A stretch of 64,000 nucleotides of DNA from Oscillospiraceae bacterium (GCA_015067765.1 SVLV01000007.1:1-64000); one strand, 5' to 3'. Shown: positions 44,960-54,520, numbered from the stretch's first letter. The notes: generated from the letters alone by a model not told the origin. A program made the numbers and translations.

Positions 44960-46581
44960 AGTTCCTCCTTGATCAGCTGACGGAAAAATTCCAGCGCCTG
45001 CTGTTCAAATTCCGCAGCGGTATCCGCTGTATTTTCCAGAATATCTGTACAATGCTGCCGGTAGTAGTCATCCGGAACCTGTGCCTGCAGCCGCAGACGG
45101 GCATACTCCTCACTGATGCCGTCCCGGGTCATAATGCGCCGGATCCGCCCCTCTGCCGGGGCCAGAATTCCTACCGTTCTGCCGCACAGACGACCCATGC
45201 CGCTCTGCAGCAAATTGATGGCATCCAGACCTGCGATCAGCTGTCCCTCCGTCTCCTCCAGGGCACGGCGGGGTACATGGGCAAAAACAATGGCATCCAG
45301 TTTCTCCAGCTGCCGGGCATTCCCGAAGACCATACTGCCCAGTTTCTGCCGATCCAACAGACCGGTTACCGGATCAAATATGTCCCCGAAAGCGGCGACC
45401 AGATCGCCCCGCAGGGCCTCATCCGTCTGCAGCATCCGATGATACAGGGCATCACAATCCACCACGCAGCCACCCAGCCGCTCCAGCGCACGCAGGGCAC
45501 TGGTTTTTCCCGCTCCGGTACCGCCGGTAAGACCGAGGACCACCTGAGGAAGGGCGTCGGCATCCACCACATGAAAGCCGGCCGCTTTCTTCAGCCGGTT
45601 TCCGATGGCGAGACCCAAACCCTCACTGCCGGGACACTGGGCATAGATGGTGGCAGCCTCCGTCTCATCAAAGGCCCGCAGGGCATCAAATACCCGCTGT
45701 GCCTGACTCAGCGGATCATGCTCACTGCCCAGACTTTGGATCACATGGCCACGGAACAGATCCCGATACTCGTCGAAGCACAGAACGCCATCCCCTTCCT
45801 CCACACAGGAGAGAATGTAGGCTGCGCTGCGGCGGGCACTGCCGGTCACCACCGTTACCGGTGCCTTGGGGGCGTAGTGTCGGTATTTCATACCGGGGGC
45901 ACGTGGCTTTTCCCCCTCCGCCAGTTTCTCCGTCACCGCCTTGTCCACGGCCACCTCACCCAGTACCTCCTGCAGCTGCTCCAGCGGCAGGCCACCGGGA
46001 CGCAGCAGGCGGGGCGGTGTCACCGTCAGGTCGATGATGGTGGATTCCACACCCACCCGGCAGGGACCCCCATCCACAATGCCGTGGATGCGGCCGGTCA
46101 TATCCTCCTGCATATGGGCAGCACTGGTAGGGCTGGGCCGACCGGAGAGATTGCCGCTGGGTGCCGCCACCGGCACACCGGCCGCGGCAATGATGGCGCA
46201 GGTCACCGGATGATCCGGGCAGCGGACCCCTACCGTCTCCAATCCGCCGGTGGTCCGCAGGGGGACCGACGGGTGGCGGGGCAGGATCATGGTCAGCGGA
46301 CCCGGCCAGAAGTGCTCTGCCAGCCGATAGGCCTCCTCCGGCACCTGGCTGCAGCAGCGGGACAGCCAGGAGGCATCCGGAATATGGAGGATCAGCGGAT
46401 TATCCTGCGGACGACCCTTCGCCAGAAAGATCCCGCGCACCGCCTCCTCATCCAATCCATTGGCACCCAGACCGTACACCGTCTCTGTGGGCAGGCCCAG
46501 CAGGCCGCCCTCCCGCAGGATTGCGGCTGCCTCTGCTATGTAATTGTCGTCCGTCTCCGGATGAAAGATCCTTGTGTTCAA
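44944..46581 (-). CDS. Sua5/TsaC threonylcarbamoyl-AMP synthase fused to CoaE-like dephospho-CoA kinase
   Basis: Residues 1 to about 345 match Sua5, which makes L-threonylcarbamoyladenylate for tRNA t6A: GGLLGLPTETVYGLGANG, FLAKGRPQDNPL and APSGNLSGRPSPTSA, then the C-terminal Sua5 domain (RAPGMKYRHYAPKAPVTV). Residues from about 350 to 545 are CoaE-like: GLTGGTGAGKTSALRAL, VVDCDALYH and LLQSGMGRLCGRTVGI. The canonical LLFESGL there reads LLQSGMG, so the CoaE part is divergent. The start is a TTG at 46581 (GAGG before it); no ATG is near. If the kinase part is active, one protein serves both coenzyme A and tRNA modification. Confidence 0.9.
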   Translation of the reverse strand: MNTRIFHPETDDNYIAEAAAILREGGLLGLPTETVYGLGANGLDEEAVRGIFLAKGRPQDNPLILHIPDASWLSRCCSQVPEEAYRLAEHFWPGPLTMILPRHPSVPLRTTGGLETVGVRCPDHPVTCAIIAAAGVPVAAPSGNLSGRPSPTSAAHMQEDMTGRIHGIVDGGPCRVGVESTIIDLTVTPPRLLRPGGLPLEQLQEVLGEVAVDKAVTEKLAEGEKPRAPGMKYRHYAPKAPVTVVTGSARRSAAYILSCVEEGDGVLCFDEYRDLFRGHVIQSLGSEHDPLSQAQRVFDALRAFDETEAATIYAQCPGSEGLGLAIGNRLKKAAGFHVVDADALPQVVLGLTGGTGAGKTSALRALERLGGCVVDCDALYHRMLQTDEALRGDLVAAFGDIFDPVTGLLDRQKLGSMVFGNARQLEKLDAIVFAHVPRRALEETEGQLIAGLDAINLLQSGMGRLCGRTVGILAPAEGRIRRIMTRDGISEEYARLRLQAQVPDDYYRQHCTDILENTADTAAEFEQQALEFFRQLIKEELCRKP

Positions 46582-46606
46582 TGGCTTGCGCCTCTTTCTT
46601 TGTTTC

Positions 46607-47248
46607 TTAGAAACCCAGATGCTCGCCCACTACCACGACCTTGATGCGGCCGGCAGGAGCACAGTTCCGGGTGATCACCACCTGATTGCAGATGCACTCA
46701 GGGTGAGAGCAGTTGGCACACTGACCGGTGGTCATGCAGGGAGTGCTCTTGTTGAGGAAACGCTGGGCATTGATGGGGGCGGCCACATTGCGGGCACGGG
46801 CCACAGCGCTCTCCAGATCAGCGGTGATCTTATTCATGCCCACCACCACGATCACGCTCTTGGGGCCATAGCACAGTGCGGCCACACGGTTTCCGTTGCC
46901 GTCCACGTTCACCAGCTGACCGTCCTTGCTGACAGCGTTGCTGCTCATCAGGAAGGTATCGCACAGCAGGGCCTGGCGCATCAGTTCGTTGCGCTCCTCG
47001 GGGGTTTTTGCGGTATCACGGTCGATGACCTTGCGCTCACCTGCACGCAGGCGTGCCATAATGCCCAGCTCCTCCATGGTCACAGTGCCGCCCCAGGAGA
47101 CCACATGATCCTCGGGGATCAGCTCCATCACCTTCTCGGCAGCCTCAGCGACCGTAGCGCAGTAATAGGCCTCAAAACGGTGTCTCTCCAGTGCCTCCAC
47201 TACGCGGGGACCGGCCTTGTCAAAATTGATTCTCATGGCGTTGTGCAT
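46607..47248 (-). CDS. LUD-domain protein (DUF162)
   Basis: The 213-residue protein belongs to the LUD family (LutC/LutB-related), whose members occur in lactate utilisation complexes. Here it is alone, without lutA or lutB. A C-terminal cluster of cysteines (CMTTGQCANCSHPEC then CICN) is present, as in stand-alone members of the family, and could hold a metal or FeS centre. The ATG at 47248 follows GGAGAAGTGACT; the track's earlier ATG at 47266 overlaps nothing but has a weaker site. It lies 14 bases after prfA. Its biochemical role is unknown. Confidence 0.85.
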   Translation of the reverse strand: MHNAMRINFDKAGPRVVEALERHRFEAYYCATVAEAAEKVMELIPEDHVVSWGGTVTMEELGIMARLRAGERKVIDRDTAKTPEERNELMRQALLCDTFLMSSNAVSKDGQLVNVDGNGNRVAALCYGPKSVIVVVGMNKITADLESAVARARNVAAPINAQRFLNKSTPCMTTGQCANCSHPECICNQVVITRNCAPAGRIKVVVVGEHLGF

Positions 47249-47262
47249 AGTCACTTCTCCTT

Positions 47263-48333
47263 TCATTCCTCCGAACCTTCCTGCAGCCGACGGGTCTGAT
47301 CCGCCAGGACCAGCGCGTCAATGAGGGCGTCCAGATTGCCGTTGAGCACGGCGTCGATGTTGAAATTTTTACTGTCACCCGTCAGCCGATGGTCGGTAAC
47401 CCGGTTCTGCGGGAAATTATACGTTCTGATCTTGCCGCTGCGGTCGCCGGTACCCACCTGGCTTTTCCGCTGGGCAGCGATGGCTGCATTCTGCTTCTCC
47501 TGCTCCGCCTCATAGAGCTTTGAGCGCAGGATCTTCAGTGCGCGGTCCTTGTTCTTGTGCTGGCTGCGCTCATCCTGACACTCCACCACCGTACCGGTAG
47601 GCAGATGGGTAATGCGGATGGCCGATTCCGTCTTGTTGACGTGCTGGCCGCCGGCACCGGAGGAACGGTAGGTATCGATCTGCAGATCCTTGGGGTCGAT
47701 GGTAAACTCCACTTCCTCCGCCTCAGGCATCACGGCCACCGTGGCTGCCGAGGTCTGAATGCGGCCGGAGGATTCCGTCACAGGGACACGCTGGACCCGG
47801 TGGGTACCTGCCTCAAATTTCAGCCGGGACCAGGCTCCCTCGCCCTCCACCGTGGCACTCAATTCCTTGATGCCACCGATCTCCGTCTCGTTGCTGCTGA
47901 CAATATCCAACTGCCAGCCGCGCCGCTCCGCGTACATACTGTACATACGGAAGAGGTCTGCGGCAAACAGAGCCCCCTCCTCACCGCCAATGCCGGCGCG
48001 GATCTCCAGAATGACACCCTTCTGATCATTGGGATCACGGGGCAGCAGCAGGATGCGCAGTTCCTCGTAGAGCCTCTCCTGATTCTCCCGGGCTTGCTGC
48101 AGTTCCTCCTGTGCCAGTTCCCGCAGTTCCGGGTCTGTCAGCATCTCCAACGCGGTCTGCTCATCCTCACGGGCCCGGCAATAGGCCGTATAGGCGGCCA
48201 CCACCGGAGTCAGTTCCTTCTGTTCCCGGCTTAGGCGGGTCAGCTTCTCCCGGTCGGTATACACCGCGGGATCCGCCATCTGATTCTCCACCTCAGTCAG
48301 GCGCAGTTCGATCTGTTTCAGTTTCTCCAGCAT
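47263..48333 (-). CDS. prfA: Peptide chain release factor 1
   Basis: RF1 ends translation at UAA and UAG. The stop-codon reading motif is PVT in QRVPVTESSGR, and the hydrolysis motif is GGQ in SSGAGGQHVNKTES. It has 356 residues. The prmC gene, which usually methylates that glutamine and commonly follows prfA, is not next to it here. Confidence 0.97.
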   Translation of the reverse strand: MLEKLKQIELRLTEVENQMADPAVYTDREKLTRLSREQKELTPVVAAYTAYCRAREDEQTALEMLTDPELRELAQEELQQARENQERLYEELRILLLPRDPNDQKGVILEIRAGIGGEEGALFAADLFRMYSMYAERRGWQLDIVSSNETEIGGIKELSATVEGEGAWSRLKFEAGTHRVQRVPVTESSGRIQTSAATVAVMPEAEEVEFTIDPKDLQIDTYRSSGAGGQHVNKTESAIRITHLPTGTVVECQDERSQHKNKDRALKILRSKLYEAEQEKQNAAIAAQRKSQVGTGDRSGKIRTYNFPQNRVTDHRLTGDSKNFNIDAVLNGNLDALIDALVLADQTRRLQEGSEE

Positions 48334-48342
48334 AGTGGCTCC

Positions 48343-48828
48343 TTACCGGTTCAGCAGCTGCTGAACCTTCTGAATGAATTCGTCCCGCCAGAATGGATAG
48401 CCCACATCACCGGGACGCAGGGAGACACCCAACAGATGCTCCTTGGCCGTATAGAGATCCATCTGCTCATAGATCTCCTCATATTTCCGCTCCATATCAC
48501 GGGTCAGCACATAGCCTACACGGCTCAGCTCCAGCCCACGGCGCTTCAGCAGTGCACGGACCGGGCTGCTGCAGCGGCCTGCCCATACAGGCGTACCCAC
48601 CAACACCAGGCGATATTCCTCCAGCGTTTTCTCCGTATTCAAAGGACGGATGGGACGGGTCGCCCGACCCATGGCTTCCATGCCGGAGCGAAGATATCCC
48701 TTCCAGCCGCTGCGGTCCTGTCCGTCACGGATCGCCACCAGCTCTGCATCCAGTGCCTGAGCGATCTCGGTCATCACCTTTTTGGTACGGCCACTGCGGG
48801 AGTAATAGATACACAATACATCACTCAT
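48343..48828 (-). CDS. Flavodoxin-like protein
   Basis: The 161-residue protein has the flavodoxin FMN-binding start DVLCIYYSRSGRTKKVMTEIAQ, in which SRSGRTK contacts the phosphate. LVLVGTPVWAGRCSSPVRALL in the middle is typical of the second FMN loop. It probably acts as an electron carrier or an NAD(P)H-linked reductase partner. It lies ten bases before prfA and 13 bases after the ABC-F gene, so it sits within the ddl operon. Confidence 0.88.
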   Translation of the reverse strand: MSDVLCIYYSRSGRTKKVMTEIAQALDAELVAIRDGQDRSGWKGYLRSGMEAMGRATRPIRPLNTEKTLEEYRLVLVGTPVWAGRCSSPVRALLKRRGLELSRVGYVLTRDMERKYEEIYEQMDLYTAKEHLLGVSLRPGDVGYPFWRDEFIQKVQQLLNR

Positions 48829-48841
48829 ACCGTCTCTCCTC

Positions 48842-50740
48842 TCAATCTTCCAGCTGCAGACTCAGCTCCTCCCAGCGAAGCATCTGCTCCTCCAGTTGCT
48901 GCTCCAACTGCTGCTTTTGGGAGAACAGCTCTCCCAGTTTCCCGGCATCACAGGCATGCAATTCCATCTCACCGTCCAGCCGGGCCATCTCTGCCTCCAA
49001 CTTGCCGATGGCCGTCTCGCATATGGTCAGCTGACGGCGGGCTGCCTGTTTTTCCCGGTTGCCGCGGGGTGCACGGGTATCCCCCTTCTTCTGCGAAACT
49101 GAAGGCAGCTTGGGCTGTGTACGCTCCTCCTCTGCCTTCACTTTCTTATACTGGGCAAAGCCCATGGGATAATCTGCGATGGTTCCGTCCGCCAGTTCCC
49201 AGATGCGGGTGGCAAAACGGTTGATAAAATACCGGTCGTGGCTGACAAACAGCAGCGTCCCGTCAAAGGCCTCCACCGCCTCTTCGATCCACTCACGGGA
49301 ATCGATGTCCAGATGGTTGGTGGGCTCGTCCAGGATCAGGAAGTTGATCTCCTCATCCATCAGCATGCACAGCCGCAGCCGGCTCAATTCACCGCCCGAC
49401 AGGACAGAGACGCTCTTGAACACATCCTCCCCCTGGAACTGATACACAGCCAGTCGATTCCGGGCGGACTGGGCGGTCATCCCCTTCTTCTCCCAAATCA
49501 TGGTATCCACCAGCGAGCGCTCCGGATGATCAAAGTGGATGATCTGGGGCAGATAGGCGCTGCGGGTCTGCGGCCCCAGACGGATGCTGCCCCGGTCAAT
49601 GGGCTCCTGCCCCATCAGCATATTCAGCAGGGTGGTTTTTCCTGTTCCGTTTTCGCCCAGCAGGGCAATGCGCTCACCGGGTTCCACCCGCAGATAGATT
49701 TCCTCAAAGAGGGTACGGTCTCCAAAGGCTTTCCCGATGCCCTTGATCTGCAGTACCTCGTCTCCGCGGAATTCCCGGCTGGAGAAACGGGCATCCATCT
49801 TCCTGGCCTTGGTGGGCCGGGCCGTGGTACGCATCCGTTCGATGCGCCGCTCCATGGAGATGGCGCGGCGATAGGTCTTGTCCAGGCCCTTGAAGGCGAA
49901 CATGCGCAGCTGCTCGGCAGCCTGCTCCAGCTGCTGGATCTTAGCCTGCTCCTTCTGGTACTGCTTCATCCGTTCCTGATAGCGGCGTTCCTTCTCAATG
50001 GCATAGAAGCTGTAGTTTCCGCTGTAGAACTCCGCCTTCCCGTCCAGCACCTCGATGATGCGGGTCACCGTGCGATCCAGGAAATAACGGTCATGGGAGA
50101 TGGTCACCACCGTGCCCCGGAACTTGGCAATATATTCCTCCAGCCACTCGGTGGCCTGCAGATCCAGGTGGTTGGTGGGCTCATCCAGCAGCAGAATATC
50201 TGTATCTTCCAGGATCAGCCGGCCCAGATTGACCCGGGTCTTCTCGCCGCCGGACAGGTCCTCAAAGAGCTGCTGGCGCATCTGCTGCGAGATGGAAAGT
50301 CCATTGGCCACCTTGTTGACAGCCGTCTCCGTATCATAGCCGCCCAGCCCCTCAAAGCGGGCCATCAGGTCGCCGTAGCGCTTCAGGAGTTGCTCATCGC
50401 TCTCCCCGCGGGCCATCCGATCCGCCAGTCGGTCCATCTCTTCCTTCAGAGCAAACATCCGGGAGAAGGCAGACTGCAGCACGTCCTCCACCGTGTAACC
50501 GACAGGGTACACCGGGATTTGGGAGATCAGACCCACCCGCTTGCCGGATGCAATGATGACCTCGCCCTCATCCACTTCCATCTGTCCGGTGAGGATCTTG
50601 AAGATGGTGGTCTTACCGGCGCCGTTTTTGCCCAAAAGACCCACGCGCTCACCGGAATCGATCTGGAAAGTGATGCCGTCCAATATTCTCTTTTCCAGGT
50701 CAAAGGACTTGACCAATCCCGTTACGTTGATATCGATCAT
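48842..50740 (-). CDS. ABC-F type ribosome-associated ATPase
   Basis: This 632-residue protein has two ABC domains and no membrane part, as in the ABC-F family that works on the ribosome. Domain 1: GLLGKNGAGKTTIF, LSGGEKTRVNLGRLIL, ILLLDEPTNHLD. Domain 2: ALLGENGTGKTTLLN, LSGGELSRLRLCMLM, FLILDEPTNHLD. A charged coiled-coil tail closes it. Relatives are EttA, Uup and YdiF. Antibiotic-protection ABC-F members cannot be excluded, but position between murF and flavodoxin suggests a core role. It overlaps murF by four bases. Confidence 0.93.
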   Translation of the reverse strand: MIDINVTGLVKSFDLEKRILDGITFQIDSGERVGLLGKNGAGKTTIFKILTGQMEVDEGEVIIASGKRVGLISQIPVYPVGYTVEDVLQSAFSRMFALKEEMDRLADRMARGESDEQLLKRYGDLMARFEGLGGYDTETAVNKVANGLSISQQMRQQLFEDLSGGEKTRVNLGRLILEDTDILLLDEPTNHLDLQATEWLEEYIAKFRGTVVTISHDRYFLDRTVTRIIEVLDGKAEFYSGNYSFYAIEKERRYQERMKQYQKEQAKIQQLEQAAEQLRMFAFKGLDKTYRRAISMERRIERMRTTARPTKARKMDARFSSREFRGDEVLQIKGIGKAFGDRTLFEEIYLRVEPGERIALLGENGTGKTTLLNMLMGQEPIDRGSIRLGPQTRSAYLPQIIHFDHPERSLVDTMIWEKKGMTAQSARNRLAVYQFQGEDVFKSVSVLSGGELSRLRLCMLMDEEINFLILDEPTNHLDIDSREWIEEAVEAFDGTLLFVSHDRYFINRFATRIWELADGTIADYPMGFAQYKKVKAEEERTQPKLPSVSQKKGDTRAPRGNREKQAARRQLTICETAIGKLEAEMARLDGEMELHACDAGKLGELFSQKQQLEQQLEEQMLRWEELSLQLED

Positions 50741-52098
50741 TTGGTCTCGTGTTCCAGTTCCTTTACGATCTTGTGAAATTCCATGGAGTGGGATGCCTTC
50801 ACCAGCATTGCCGTGTCCTTCTGATACTGCTCATGCAGAGTAGGCAGCGCCTCCTCGATGGTCATAAAATGCCAAACATTACCTTCTGCCGTCTGCGCAA
50901 TGGCGGCAGCCTTGGGACCGATGGCGATCACGCCGTCCAGCTTCAGCTCTGCGGTCAGCCGCCCCATATCCCGGTGGGCACTTTCGGTCAGGTCACCCAA
51001 CTCGCCCATATCGCCCAGCACCGCCACACGGCGGGTACGGTCGGTAACGGCCAGCAGACGCAGTGCCTCCGCCATGGCCTGGGGGTTGGCGTTATAGCAG
51101 TCATCGATAATCAGACGATTCTCCGCCCCGTGAACCAGATGCATCCGGGAGCCGGTGGGACGGTATGCCGCCACACCGCGGATGATCTCCTCCTTACTCA
51201 GGCCCATCCACTCACCCACAGCCACAGCCATGGCAGCAGGATAGATCATGTAGGCGCCCGGGGTGGGGATCTCCAGTGCATAGGTATCCCGCGCCGTGGT
51301 CACGCGGCAGGTCATCCCCTCGATTCCGCGGGAGACCTCATCTGTCACACGCACGTCGCAGGTCTCACTTCTTCCGCAGCGGATGATGCGCTGGGGCAGG
51401 GTCACTGTATTCAGCAGGGCATCATCCCCGTTGAGAATGGCGACACCGCCGGCTGCAAGATTCTCGAAAATCTCACACTTGGCCTGCAGGATGCCCTGAC
51501 GGGTACCGCCCAGATTCTCAATATGGGCATCTCCCACATTGGTGATGACGGCCGCATCGGGACGCACCATCTCACCCAAATAGCGGATCTCACCGAAATG
51601 GTTCATTCCCGTTTCGATCACAGCCGCCTGATGTTCCGGTGCAAGGCCCATCAGTGTGCGGGGCGTGCCAATGGCATTGTTGTAATTGGCCTCGGTTTTC
51701 AGGGTGTTCAGCCGCTGAGACAACACCGAGGCGATCATCTCCTTGGTGGTGGTCTTACCGGCAGAACCGGTGATCTGCACCACAGGCAGGTCAAAACGGC
51801 CCCGATACCAGGAGGCCAGCGCCTTCAGCGCCAGCAGGGTATCCTCCACCTGAATATAGGTCTTTCCGGGCAGCATCTGCTTCAGCACACCGGCATACAG
51901 GCAGCCGGCCGCACCGGCCTGCAGGGACATCTCCACATAGGCGTGGCCATCAAACCGCTCGCCTACCAGAGGGATAAACAGGTCTCCGGCCGCAATCTGA
52001 CGGCTGTCCGTGGAGATGCCGGTCAGACTTACTTCGCCGTCCTGCAGCAGCTTGCCGCTGACAGCCCGGCAGATCTCGTTTCCATTGCAGGGAATCAT
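50737..52098 (-). CDS. murF: UDP-MurNAc-tripeptide--D-Ala-D-Ala ligase MurF
   Basis: MurF adds the D-Ala-D-Ala dipeptide to UDP-MurNAc-tripeptide, the last cytoplasmic step of muropeptide synthesis. The ATP motif is ITGSAGKTTTKEMI, with YNNAIGTPRTLMGL and DDCYNANPQAMAEALR as Mur ligase signatures. It is 453 residues. It overlaps ddl by four bases (ATGA), so ligase and dipeptide maker are translationally coupled. Confidence 0.97.
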   Translation of the reverse strand: MIPCNGNEICRAVSGKLLQDGEVSLTGISTDSRQIAAGDLFIPLVGERFDGHAYVEMSLQAGAAGCLYAGVLKQMLPGKTYIQVEDTLLALKALASWYRGRFDLPVVQITGSAGKTTTKEMIASVLSQRLNTLKTEANYNNAIGTPRTLMGLAPEHQAAVIETGMNHFGEIRYLGEMVRPDAAVITNVGDAHIENLGGTRQGILQAKCEIFENLAAGGVAILNGDDALLNTVTLPQRIIRCGRSETCDVRVTDEVSRGIEGMTCRVTTARDTYALEIPTPGAYMIYPAAMAVAVGEWMGLSKEEIIRGVAAYRPTGSRMHLVHGAENRLIIDDCYNANPQAMAEALRLLAVTDRTRRVAVLGDMGELGDLTESAHRDMGRLTAELKLDGVIAIGPKAAAIAQTAEGNVWHFMTIEEALPTLHEQYQKDTAMLVKASHSMEFHKIVKELEHETK

Positions 52099-53156
52099 GC
52101 CCGCTCCGCCTTTCTCTGCTCCAAAGAGCGCATTACGATCTGTTCACACAGATCCTCATAGCTCAGACCGATCTGAGCGGCCTCCTGAGGCACCAGGCTG
52201 GTGGGGGTCATGCCGGGCAGGGTATTGACTTCCAGGCACCATGCCTTCCCCTCCTCATCCAGGATGAAGTCGGAGCGGGAGTAAACCGTCACGCCCAGCG
52301 CGCGGTTCAGCTTCACAGCGGCCTCACCGATCTGCTGCCACTGCTCATCGGTGATAGGGGCCGGGCAGATCTCCTCCGCCGCACCCTGCTGATACTTGGC
52401 CACATAGTCAAAGTACTCCCCCTTGGGGATGATCTCGATGGCGGGCAGATACTCTCCATTGAGGGTTGCGATCTGGATCTCACGGCCGCGGATCTTCTTC
52501 TCCACGATCACATGGTCCCCATACTGCAGCAGATGGCGCAGGGCAGATTCCAGCTGCTCCTTGGTATCGGGCAGTTCCACACCAATGGAGGATCCACCGT
52601 TGATGATCTTCACCGCACAGGGAACCTCCAGTTCCTCCACCAAACGGGGAATATCCTCCTCCTTGTAGTGGATATCCCGCCAGGGAGCCGTGCGGATCCC
52701 CGCTGCATCCATAAAGCGCTTGGTGATGGCCTTATCCATGGCCATACCGCTGCTGAGATAGTCAGAGCCGGTATAGGGCACACCCAGCAGATCCAGAGTC
52801 GCCTGAATGCGGCCATCCTCACCGCTGGCACCATGCAGGGCCAGGAACACGATATCCGCCATGGCGCACACAGTCAGCACATCCTTGCCCAGCAGAGAGG
52901 GGCTCTGATCCTTCCGGCTGCGGCGTACCGCCTCCAGATCCGGCTCCACACTCTCCACCCGGTTTTCCGGGCAGAGGCCATCGGGAACATCAAAGATGTC
53001 CTCCAGCTTTCCCTCATAATTCTCCAGTCCCAGGAACATATCTACAAACACAGCCTGATGGCCGCGGCGGCGCAGGGCACGGCAGACATGGGTACCGCTG
53101 GTGAGTCCCACATGGCGTTCTGTACTCAGGCCTCCGGCCAATACAACGATCTTCAT
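52095..53156 (-). CDS. ddl: D-alanine--D-alanine ligase
   Basis: Ddl makes the D-Ala-D-Ala dipeptide used by MurF. ATP-grasp features are present: FLALHGASGEDGRIQATLDL, GVPYTGSDYLSSGMAMDK and the later EVNTLPGMTPTSLVPQ. At 353 residues it is normal. It has its own promoter (53211-53239), about 55 bases before the start. Confidence 0.96.
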   Translation of the reverse strand: MKIVVLAGGLSTERHVGLTSGTHVCRALRRRGHQAVFVDMFLGLENYEGKLEDIFDVPDGLCPENRVESVEPDLEAVRRSRKDQSPSLLGKDVLTVCAMADIVFLALHGASGEDGRIQATLDLLGVPYTGSDYLSSGMAMDKAITKRFMDAAGIRTAPWRDIHYKEEDIPRLVEELEVPCAVKIINGGSSIGVELPDTKEQLESALRHLLQYGDHVIVEKKIRGREIQIATLNGEYLPAIEIIPKGEYFDYVAKYQQGAAEEICPAPITDEQWQQIGEAAVKLNRALGVTVYSRSDFILDEEGKAWCLEVNTLPGMTPTSLVPQEAAQIGLSYEDLCEQIVMRSLEQRKAERA

Positions 53157-53210
53157 AGTAACACAACCTCATTTCCTGATTTTGTGATTTGCACAGTTTC
53201 TCAATTTAAT

Positions 53211-53239
53211 AGTATATCATAGAGAACCCCTGATTACAA
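53211..53239 (-). promoter_or_regulatory. Promoter of the ddl-murF operon
   Basis: On the minus strand TTGTAA-17-TATACT. Confidence 0.65.
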
Positions 53240-53262
53240 CCAAAAAACCCCAGTCGCCGAAC

Positions 53263-53291
53263 AAAAAACAGGACCCATTTCGGGTCCTGTT
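53263..53291 (-). terminator. Terminator of rodA
   Basis: The stem AACAGGACCC/GGGTCCTGTT with a five-base loop is followed on the minus strand by TTTTTTGT. Confidence 0.9.
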
Positions 53292-53303
53292 CTCTGTGAT
53301 TTT

Positions 53304-54458
53304 CTATTTTCGCAGCCACTCCGGCATGGAGCGTTTCTGCACACCGGACACCATTCCCATAGCGGCAAACAGGGTCACCACCGAGGAGCCGCCGTAACTG
53401 ATAAAGGGCAGCGTCAGGCCGATCACCGGCATAATAAACAGGCACATGCCAATGTTGATGATGGTCTGGAAAATCAGCATACCGGCAATGCCCACACAGA
53501 TATAGGCATCCATCCTGCTCTTGGCATTTTTGGCGATAACCAGGCAGCGGATGATAATGGCCGCCAGCAGAGCGATCACCAACAGGCAGCCCAGCATGCC
53601 CAGTTCCTCACCGATGACGGAGAAGATAAAGTCTGTGTGCCGGGCGGGCAGACTCCAGCTCTGTTCGCTTTGGGTCTGCGTACCCTGAAACAGGCCCTGT
53701 CCCGTCAACTTTCCACCACCTAAGGCCAGAAGACTTCGGTTTTGATGCCAGCTGACGCCCTGGGGATCCAGGTTATGATCAAACAGGGTAAGGAAGCGGT
53801 CCTTCATATAACCGCTGATAAAATCCAGTTCCCACAGCAGATAGAAGGCAAAGCTTCCGCCGGCAAGACCCATCACAAACCAGCGGGTGGCCACCCGGGC
53901 AGCAAAGCACATGCAGGCGAAGATAAAAATATAGACCAGTGCACTGCCCATATCGCCGGAGATCACATAGTACACACCTACCATAAACAGCAGATGCCCC
54001 GCCAGCATGCCAATGGACGAAACCGACCGCAGATCGCGCTCCTCCTTCAGCCAGGCCAGCTGCTTGGCCAGAAGCAGCACAAATGTCATCTTGATGATCT
54101 CCGCCGGCTGGATACTCACCGGCAGAAACGGGAACTTCAGCCATGCCCGGTTTCCGGTGCCATCATCCACACCGAAGGGCGTTTTCAGCAACAGAATAAA
54201 CAGGATGTTGAACAGGAAGATCCATTTCCATTTTTTGGACAGCTCGCCCATATCCAGCAGCGAGACCAGAAAATACAGACCCACACCCAGCACCGTGGCG
54301 CAGAACTGCACGATCACATAGCGGGGCGTGCCCATATAGTTGGTGGCACTGGCGATCATCACGATGCCAAACAGCGCCGCCCCGCAGCACAGGGCCAAAA
54401 GCAGCAGATCTGCCTGCCGCAGAATATCCAGAACAAAATCTCTTGCGCGCCGCAGCAT
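53304..54458 (-). CDS. rodA: RodA/FtsW family SEDS peptidoglycan polymerase
   Basis: The 384-residue protein has about ten hydrophobic segments and ends with LPFISYGGSSVVTLFAAMG, the SEDS signature. SEDS proteins polymerise peptidoglycan glycan strands from lipid II with a class B PBP. RodA (elongation) is more likely than FtsW because it is a lone gene outside a division cluster and matches RodA-like KLTGQGLFQGTQTQ and VPARHTDFIFSVIGEELG-type segments. It lies upstream of ddl-murF on the same strand, with a terminator between. Confidence 0.92.
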   Translation of the reverse strand: MLRRARDFVLDILRQADLLLLALCCGAALFGIVMIASATNYMGTPRYVIVQFCATVLGVGLYFLVSLLDMGELSKKWKWIFLFNILFILLLKTPFGVDDGTGNRAWLKFPFLPVSIQPAEIIKMTFVLLLAKQLAWLKEERDLRSVSSIGMLAGHLLFMVGVYYVISGDMGSALVYIFIFACMCFAARVATRWFVMGLAGGSFAFYLLWELDFISGYMKDRFLTLFDHNLDPQGVSWHQNRSLLALGGGKLTGQGLFQGTQTQSEQSWSLPARHTDFIFSVIGEELGMLGCLLVIALLAAIIIRCLVIAKNAKSRMDAYICVGIAGMLIFQTIINIGMCLFIMPVIGLTLPFISYGGSSVVTLFAAMGMVSGVQKRSMPEWLRK

Positions 54459-54491
54459 CCTCCGGCCTCCTTGTCAGCAAAATACAGAAAC

Positions 54492-54520
54492 AGTTTACCA
54501 CAGGAAGTTTTTTCTGTAAA
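54492..54520 (-). promoter_or_regulatory. Promoter of rodA
   Basis: On the minus strand TTTACA-17-TAAACT lies about 35 bases before the rodA start. Confidence 0.6.
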
